Of a stretch of 11,568 nucleotides of DNA, positions 7,180 through 11,568 are shown piece after piece; within the stretch, counting starts at the first letter, position 1; each line of letters opens with the position of its first letter. The position numbers and the translations under genes were made by a program. The notes under the pieces are model-generated. The model saw only the letters and a program-made list of their open reading frames with translations. It searched no databases and was not told the DNA's origin. This stretch comes from Acidimicrobiia bacterium (lineage in GTDB: Bacteria > Actinomycetota > Acidimicrobiia > Acidimicrobiales > AC-14), in the NCBI GenBank assembly GCA_019244985.1, contig JAFASB010000294.1, positions 1 to 11,568 on the forward strand. Direction: 5' to 3'.

Positions 7180-7505
7180 GCAAGTTGGCTGCCGACGATG
7201 GGAGCTGGCGAAGGACTCACGAGGGTCACGGGCGGCCGCCGCTTGGTGAAGTTCACTCGCACGGATCGCCCGCTCGGGTTCTCGAGAGCGGGCGATTCGG
7301 ATGCACAGAAGGACGTTCCGCGATGAAGCGCGAGCCCGCTCAACGGCAGGTGGCGCACGTAAAACCCCCCGAGTTCCCGGCTCGGTGCGCTGTAACGACC
7401 TTGTCAGCGCATTCCGAAGTCGCGCGTCCTAGTCAGCGGGACGACCAGCCCTTAACCTCGCAAGGAGTCCCGTATCACAGGCGACCCTGACGAAAAGGAG
7501 CCGAT
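7180..7505. other. Gene-poor stretch between marR-type gene and secreted protein gene
   Basis: These 326 bases hold no convincing gene. The clearest element is a long hairpin at 7262-7299. A smaller palindrome, GTGAA-G-TTCAC, lies at 7246-7256. Base composition is less GC-rich towards the 3' end. A frame from an ATG at 7323 to 7490 (55 codons, GGA nine bases before it) is possible, but its codon use is poor and I do not call it. The region ends with AAGGAG at 7495-7500, the ribosome site of the next gene. No clear -35/-10 pair was identified for that gene. Confidence 0.6.
7262..7299 (+). terminator. Strong hairpin, probable terminator of the MarR gene (no U-tract)
   Basis: Arms at 7262-7275 and 7286-7299 pair over 14 bp, with 11 perfect core pairs (ATCGCCCGCTC / GAGCGGGCGAT) and one G-T wobble in the extension, around a 10-base loop. 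No T-run follows, as is common for terminators in high-GC actinobacteria. It lies about 83 bases after the marR-type stop codon. It could instead act as an mRNA-stabilising structure. Confidence 0.55.
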
Positions 7506-8255
7506 ATGAAACGGTGGCGCGATCGTCGTTTCATGATGGCAATCATCGCCATCGCTCTGTACACGCTGTTGCCCGTCGGCGCTTCTGCGCAGGTCCCAAC
7601 GGGAAACCTCAAGGGCACGGTGAACCTGCCCAATGGAGACGGGGGAGGGGCTCTGTACGGCGTAACCGTCGTCCTGGACCCGAACGGAGGACGCACTGGT
7701 CCTCAGGTTCAGACAACCAATGCTGAAGGGCAATTCATGTTTCTCGGCCTTTCCCCCGGAACCCACAGTCTTCAGCTAGTGCTGCAGGGATTCGACACGG
7801 TGACGGTCCCAGTCAACATCCAGGCTGAGCGCGTTACCACCGAGACGCTGACGATGAACCCGGCGGTGCGGTCTACGGTAACGGCGCCGCCCGCCGCGAG
7901 CACTCCCAAGCAAATTGCTGGCATCGTTCGAGATGACGGCTGGATCACCGCTGGTTCGGGATTTTCGATCACCCGCCACAGCGTCAGCCCAGACCAACAT
8001 GGGAGCCAATACTTCGCTCATTTCACGGTCTCGTTCCCTTCGGGCACCTGGAGTACCGCGAGCCTGCCCGTTCCCGTCATCACGAAGCTCGGATCACTGG
8101 GCAATGTCAGCATCGGTTCGATCAACAACAGTCCTGCCGGGTTGACCCCCACCGTCGCGGCTGACGGCAGTTTTTCATTCCGGGTCAATGTCTCGGAGCC
8201 GAATCGATTTCCAGTCACATCGCTAGCCTTCTCTTTCACCGTCACCCAGTCCTAG
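7506..8255 (+). CDS. Secreted two-domain protein: carboxypeptidase-regulatory-like beta domain plus C-terminal beta-sandwich repeat-type domain
   Basis: The 249-residue product has a clear signal peptide: basic MKRWRDRR, a hydrophobic core and ASA|QV cleavage after Ala28. AAGGAG (7495-7500) lies five bases before the ATG. Residues about 34-118 resemble a carboxypeptidase regulatory-like (transthyretin-like) domain: a GTV opening, VTVVLDPNGG, then TTNAEGQFMFLGLSPGTHSL and a final beta strand. A Pro/Ala/Thr linker (119-135) leads to residues 137-249, which contain GSGFSITR, YFAHFTVSFPSGTW, VPVITKLGS and a final FSFTVTQS. This pattern is like the GSGFxVT...V...FSF beta domains often found in bacterial surface or tail-fibre-like proteins. 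No catalytic residues are evident, so binding or surface attachment is more likely than enzymatic activity. Third-position GC is lower than in neighbours (about 75% over the first 60 codons by hand count, against about 87% in the helicase gene), hinting at acquisition from elsewhere. It stands alone. Confidence 0.85.
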   Translation: MKRWRDRRFMMAIIAIALYTLLPVGASAQVPTGNLKGTVNLPNGDGGGALYGVTVVLDPNGGRTGPQVQTTNAEGQFMFLGLSPGTHSLQLVLQGFDTVTVPVNIQAERVTTETLTMNPAVRSTVTAPPAASTPKQIAGIVRDDGWITAGSGFSITRHSVSPDQHGSQYFAHFTVSFPSGTWSTASLPVPVITKLGSLGNVSIGSINNSPAGLTPTVAADGSFSFRVNVSEPNRFPVTSLAFSFTVTQS

Positions 8256-8367
8256 CGATGTCGTGCGCCAACGCTCTCGGGTGCCCGCTACACCTAGCCG
8301 CGACCAGGCTCGGGGCGGACCGACTAGATGTGCGCTGTCGTATGTGACACAGACTTGACCGCCCGTA

Positions 8368-8390
8368 GAACAGCCTGTTCCTCGAGACAG
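8368..8390. promoter_or_regulatory. Two interlocked palindromes upstream of recQ, resembling LexA/SOS boxes
   Basis: GAACAG-C-CTGTTC (8368-8380) is a perfect 13-base palindrome, and it overlaps CTGT-N8-ACAG (8375-8390), which has the spacing of an enterobacterial LexA box. The first resembles the GAAC-N4-GTTC core of actinobacterial SOS boxes but has five central bases instead of four. A TTGACC -35-like element precedes them at 8355-8360, without a good -10. They end 46 bases before the recQ start. The regulator is not established. Confidence 0.35.
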
Positions 8391-8436
8391 GAGTCGGCGC
8401 CGGCATGACCGTCACCTAGCGGGGTAGAGACCGTCC

Positions 8437-10059
8437 GTGACTGAGGAGCTCCGCCTGCTGGCGCGCGAGGTTGCGCGCACCGCGTTTGGGTTCGAAGAGC
8501 TGCGCCCGGGCCAGGAGGAGGCGGTCGCCGGGGTCCTCGGTGGTCGCGACGTGCTCGCCGTGCTCCCGACCGGGTCGGGAAAGTCGGCGATCTACCAGTT
8601 GGCCGGTGCCCTCATCGACGGCCCGACGATCGTTGTGTCGCCGCTGATCGCATTGCAGCAGGATCAGGTGGACGCCATCGGCGGTCGGCTCGGCGGTGCC
8701 ATCCAGGTGAACTCCTCCCTCGGCGTGCGGGACCGACGTGAAGCGCTCGACCTCGTGAAAGAGGGGGGCGTCGAGTTCGTGTTCGTCGCCCCTGAGCAGC
8801 TGGCGAACGACGAGTCCTTCAGCCACCTGAGCGCCGCCCGCCCGTCGATCGTCGTCATCGACGAGGCCCACTGCATCAGTAGCTGGGGCCACGATTTTCG
8901 CCCGGACTACCTCCGCCTGGGGGACTTCATCGAACGCCTCGGACGTCCGCCCGTGCTGGCTCTGACGGCGACAGCGTCTCCGCCGGTTCGGCGCGACATC
9001 ATCGAGCGCCTACGCATGCGTGATCCGCTCGAGATCGTCCGGGGTTTTGAGCGGCCCAACATCTCCTTGGCGGTCGAGGCGTACCCGGCATCCGAGGAAG
9101 CCGACGCCGCCCTCCTCGAGACGGCAGAACAGACGCCTGGCAGTGGGATCGTCTACGTCGCCACGCGCCGTCGAGCGGAGGATTTCGCGGAAGCTCTGAC
9201 TGCTCGTGGGCGCGCTGCTTCGGCGTACCACGCGGGTTTAAAGGCCACGGAGCGGGACGAGGTGCATCACCGGTTCCTCGACGACGAAGGTGCGATCGTG
9301 GTGGCGACCATCGCATTCGGCATGGGGATCGACGCCCCACACGTGCGCTTCGTGCTCCATGCCGATCCGCCGGAATCGCTTGACGCCTACTACCAGGAAT
9401 TCGGACGCGCCGGCCGGGACGGTGAGCCGGCCAGCGCCCGCCTGTTCAACGTCTTGGCGGAGAGCGGCCGGCGCCGGTTCTTCGCCGGCCTAGGCGAGTT
9501 GACGGAGGGCGAACTTCAATCCGTGGTGGACGCCGCCGATCCGACGGACGGTGAATCGGATTTCGACGCCCTTGTGGAAGCAACCGGGCTGTCGTCGACC
9601 AGCCTCAGCAACGCTGTCGACCTGCTGAGCGCGGTCGGGGCGCTGCGACTCACGGATCGCACGATTGAGCCGGCATCCGAAATCTCAGCCGACGGCGTCA
9701 TCGAGGCCGCCCTCGAAGTCCAAGAGACTCGCCGTGCCTTTGAACGCACACGCGGCGAGATGATGGAGCGCTATCTGGCGACATCGGCATGCCGATGGCA
9801 AACGATCCTCGCCTACTTCGGTGAGCCCACCGAGGAGCGTTGCGGGCGCTGCGACAACTGCCGGCGAGGGTCCGCAGACGTGGCGGTGGAGCAGCCGTGG
9901 CCGCTCGAGACCCGGGTCCGTCACCCCGAGTTCGGCGTCGGCATGGTCATCGACTACGAAGGTGACACGGTGACGGTCCTGTTTGACGAGGGCGGATACC
10001 GAACACTTGCTGTTCCACTCGTCCTCGAGCGAGAGCTGCTCGTCGCTGCGGACGAGTAG
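8437..10059 (+). CDS. recQ: RecQ-family ATP-dependent DNA helicase with C-terminal Tudor-like (PcrA/UvrD-type) domain
   Basis: The 540-residue protein has the full superfamily 2 RecQ core: LRPGQEEAV (motif 0, Gln26), Walker A LPTGSGKS (43-50, Lys49), DEAH (142-145) followed by the RecQ aromatic-rich loop through CISSWGHDFRPDY, motif III LTATA, a motif V region with FGMGID (294-299) and motif VI QEFGRAGRDG (320-329). The RecQ zinc module is intact, with Cys452, Cys469, Cys472 and Cys475. There is no HRDC domain. Residues about 493-536 (VRHPEFGVGMVIDYEGDTVTV... then a Leu-rich end) instead look like the Tudor/SH3-like domain at the C terminus of PcrA/UvrD, which in those proteins contacts RNA polymerase. 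It should unwind DNA 3'-to-5' during recombination and repair. The GTG start lacks a strong ribosome site; the next ATG upstream (8405) is out of frame. Interlocked palindromes lie 46 bp upstream. The winged-helix part between core and zinc module looks reduced. Confidence 0.93.
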   Translation: MTEELRLLAREVARTAFGFEELRPGQEEAVAGVLGGRDVLAVLPTGSGKSAIYQLAGALIDGPTIVVSPLIALQQDQVDAIGGRLGGAIQVNSSLGVRDRREALDLVKEGGVEFVFVAPEQLANDESFSHLSAARPSIVVIDEAHCISSWGHDFRPDYLRLGDFIERLGRPPVLALTATASPPVRRDIIERLRMRDPLEIVRGFERPNISLAVEAYPASEEADAALLETAEQTPGSGIVYVATRRRAEDFAEALTARGRAASAYHAGLKATERDEVHHRFLDDEGAIVVATIAFGMGIDAPHVRFVLHADPPESLDAYYQEFGRAGRDGEPASARLFNVLAESGRRRFFAGLGELTEGELQSVVDAADPTDGESDFDALVEATGLSSTSLSNAVDLLSAVGALRLTDRTIEPASEISADGVIEAALEVQETRRAFERTRGEMMERYLATSACRWQTILAYFGEPTEERCGRCDNCRRGSADVAVEQPWPLETRVRHPEFGVGMVIDYEGDTVTVLFDEGGYRTLAVPLVLERELLVAADE

Positions 10060-10246
10060 ATGGTTCCGGCGGTCACCGAGAGCGGCGAGCGACTTCCGCA
10101 TCTCGGCGCGGTCAGGGTCTGCCGTGGGGCCCGGGGAGCGGAGCGCGGCGGTCATCGCGTCAGTCACATGTTGGGGGCGGGAGCATCGACGACGCCGACC
10201 TTGTAGGGACCCTCGTAGCGATGGCTTTCATGCCTCGCGTCCACCC

Positions 10247-10264
10247 GTGAGTGCCGGCGCTCAC
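10247..10264 (+). terminator. Imperfect hairpin downstream of recQ (weak terminator candidate)
   Basis: GTGAG (10247-10251) pairs with CTCAC (10260-10264) around TGCCGGCG, whose centre GCCGGC is itself palindromic; only one G-T mismatch breaks the dyad. It lies in the 279-bp gap between recQ and the next gene, about 190 bases after the recQ stop, and has no T-run. It could equally be a protein-binding site for the downstream gene. Confidence 0.25.
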
Positions 10265-10338
10265 CGCTTCGGCCGGCAAGTCCCAATCAGGGTCCCGACT
10301 AATGTCTAGTAAACCGATCAATTTGGAGAGTTGACCGA

Positions 10339-11343
10339 GTGCTCGCTCCAGATGCGCCCGGCGAGCCCCTCGTCGTTCTCGACCTGCCGTCGGCGCCACC
10401 TGTCACCAGGGGGGTCGCGGCGCCTGTGCGCCGGCCGAAGCCACCCGCCGTCGCACTTGGGGTCCTCGGCGTGCTGTTGGTGGTCGGGCCGATCGTGGGG
10501 GGCCTGTTCTCCAAGGTGGCGTCGGGCAAGCAGATGATCGACCGCTTCGCGCCGCACATGGAAGCTGACGCCCTGGCGCGCTACCGCACCGACGTGGCGA
10601 CGTTGCGTCACGCGGCGGGCGCCATCGGCGTCATCTACGCCCAGCAGCAGGTCACTGCGGGCAGGTTTCCCGGTGTGGATGCGTACCGCGCGCAGGCGGG
10701 CGCCATCGACCAGCGGGCGTCGGCGTTGCTCGATCGCGTAACCGCTGCCCAACCGGACTACCGCCGCACCGCTGCCATCGGTGGCTTCGACCGCATCCCG
10801 TTTCTGGTCGTGCTCTATGGGACCGCGGCGATCTACGCGGCGTGCATCTTGCTCTTCGGTGGCCGGGGGCGAGCTCGCTCGGCCGTGGCGGTCGTGGTGC
10901 TCGTCTCCGTCGCGCTCGCCGTGTATCCCTTCGTCAGCGATCTCAACCGCGGCACGCAGGCCGGCGAACGGATGCTCCACCGCTTCTCTCCGTTCATGAC
11001 CCACGGAGAAGTCCGTCAGTTGCAGAGTGACTTCGTCGTGCTGGTGACGGCGGTGGGCGAGCTCGACACCGGCTTCCGGGCCGTTCCGCAGAGCGGCCCG
11101 CCCGCAGCCGATGTGGCGGCCCTCGTCGATGGTTGGCCGCGGATCTCCTCGGATCTGGCCTCGCTGGTCGGCACCATCAACGACAACATCGGAAACTTCA
11201 ACGCGCTCGACGACCTTGACACGCTCACCCGCAGCGTCGGTCTCTCGGGCCTCCCGGGGTTTCCCTGGCTACTTGTTGGCGTGGGCGCGCTCGGCGCGAC
11301 ACTCGCGGTCGCCGCTGCGCCCCGCCGCAGGAAGGAGACGTGA
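10339..11343 (+). CDS. Four-helix membrane protein with internally duplicated extracytoplasmic loops, unknown function
   Basis: The 334-residue protein has predicted helices at about 36-56, 153-173, 181-199 and 306-327. The basic turn RGRARS (176-181) between helices 2 and 3 and the RRRKET end indicate that both termini are cytoplasmic, leaving two loops (57-152 and 200-305) outside. Both loops open with the same motif, GKQMIDRFAPHM (63-74) and GERMLHRFSPFM (209-220), so the protein looks like a tandem duplication of a helix-loop-helix unit. The loops appear mainly helical. The GTG start has GGAGAG at 10324-10329, nine bases upstream. The stop overlaps the start of the next gene (TGATG), so the two products are translationally coupled. 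I do not recognise a characterised family; similar-looking proteins are, to my memory, conserved hypotheticals in actinobacteria. A role as an envelope-anchored partner of the following lipoprotein is likely. Confidence 0.85.
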   Translation: MLAPDAPGEPLVVLDLPSAPPVTRGVAAPVRRPKPPAVALGVLGVLLVVGPIVGGLFSKVASGKQMIDRFAPHMEADALARYRTDVATLRHAAGAIGVIYAQQQVTAGRFPGVDAYRAQAGAIDQRASALLDRVTAAQPDYRRTAAIGGFDRIPFLVVLYGTAAIYAACILLFGGRGRARSAVAVVVLVSVALAVYPFVSDLNRGTQAGERMLHRFSPFMTHGEVRQLQSDFVVLVTAVGELDTGFRAVPQSGPPAADVAALVDGWPRISSDLASLVGTINDNIGNFNALDDLDTLTRSVGLSGLPGFPWLLVGVGALGATLAVAAAPRRRKET

Positions 11344-11568
11344 TGCGCCGCACAGCGCTCGTAATTGCCGCACTTCTGGTCATGTCCGCTGCGGTCGCCT
11401 GCTCGAGCGGAAAGAAGTCCTCTGATGCCGCGAGCGCGAACGGCGGTCGCCACGAGCTCGTCGGCTTGTTTCGCCTGACGCCGGGTGCAGTCGCCGGCGC
11501 CAAGACCACCGGCACGTGGTTCCGCATGCTGCAGCCGGGCGGGAACGCCAAGAGTGGGCCGTACATGA
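11343..11568 (+). CDS. Lipoprotein of unknown function, N-terminal part (runs off the window)
   Basis: The ATG at 11343-11345 overlaps the previous stop (TGATG), and AAGGAG at 11332-11337 lies five bases upstream, an excellent start. The frame stays open to the end of the window, giving 75 residues. The product starts MRRTALVIAALLVMSAAVAC, a lipoprotein signal peptide with the likely lipidated cysteine at position 20, followed by a Ser/Lys/Gly/Asp/Ala-rich linker typical of surface lipoproteins. The start of a globular domain follows, containing HELVGLFRLTPG and TTGTWFRMLQPGG. I do not recognise it as a characterised family. It is translationally coupled to the four-helix membrane protein, so the two probably act together at the outer face of the membrane. 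The C-terminal extent is unknown. Confidence 0.8.
   Translation, partial: MRRTALVIAALLVMSAAVACSSGKKSSDAASANGGRHELVGLFRLTPGAVAGAKTTGTWFRMLQPGGNAKSGPYM

Noticed and set aside
7185..7490. Open frame of 101 codons, or 55 codons from the ATG at 7323, between marR-type and secreted-protein genes
   Set aside because: The longer form runs through a strong hairpin and starts at a TTG without a ribosome site. The shorter form has a plausible GGA site, but only about two thirds of its codons end in G or C and no domain is visible.
9685..10167. Minus-strand open frame starting downstream of recQ, beginning MTDAMTAALRSPG
   Set aside because: Most of it is antisense to recQ. Its first about 35 codons in the intergenic region look protein-like but could not be matched to any family, so a gene remnant cannot be supported.
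10298..10310. ACTA-N5-TAGT dyad before the four-helix membrane protein gene, as an operator or promoter
   Set aside because: The arms are only four bases, and although TAATGT at 10300-10305 fits a TAnnnT -10 pattern, no acceptable -35 element lies 16-18 bases upstream.

Overview
The window reads as chromosomal DNA of a high-GC Gram-positive bacterium, most likely an actinobacterium. Codons are strongly GC-biased at third positions, GTG starts occur, there is an LpqC/LpqP-like lipoprotein esterase, and there is an ABCG-type transporter related to the C-terminal half of mycobacterial Rv1747. The feel is of Acidimicrobiia or another soil/aquatic lineage, but that placement is only an impression. 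No tRNA, rRNA, CRISPR array, insertion sequence, integrase or phage gene was seen. Apart from possible short structures, the sequence is almost fully coding.

Layout. (1) Positions 2-2702, plus strand: the end of an unrecognised beta-rich protein, then, after one base, a fused ATPase/permease exporter with a Pro/Ala/Thr-rich tail. (2) Positions 2888-4725, minus strand: a two-gene unit in which a tandem antibiotic-biosynthesis-monooxygenase-like protein precedes an LtrA-family membrane protein. It is divergent from (3), positions 4939-5625, a well-formed protein of unknown function. (4) Positions 5713-7179: a secreted esterase lipoprotein (minus) divergent from a MarR regulator (plus). Their 69-bp shared control region holds an inverted repeat covering the esterase -35 box, and the esterase mRNA appears leaderless. 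(5) Positions 7180-7505: a gene-poor stretch with a strong hairpin, then a secreted two-domain protein (7506-8255) whose codon use is less GC-biased. (6) Positions 8437-10059: a RecQ-type helicase with its zinc module but with a PcrA/UvrD-like Tudor domain instead of HRDC, preceded by two interlocked palindromes resembling LexA boxes. (7) Positions 10339 to the end: an internally duplicated four-helix membrane protein translationally coupled to a lipoprotein cut by the window edge.

How the genes may work together. The clearest functional unit is MarR plus esterase, a likely ligand-controlled secreted hydrolase. The ABM/LtrA pair looks co-transcribed, and the membrane protein plus lipoprotein look like an envelope pair. 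I see no single large undescribed system. The most interesting items are the RecQ-Tudor architecture with its upstream palindromes, the uncharacterised protein at 4939-5625, and the duplicated membrane protein/lipoprotein pair.
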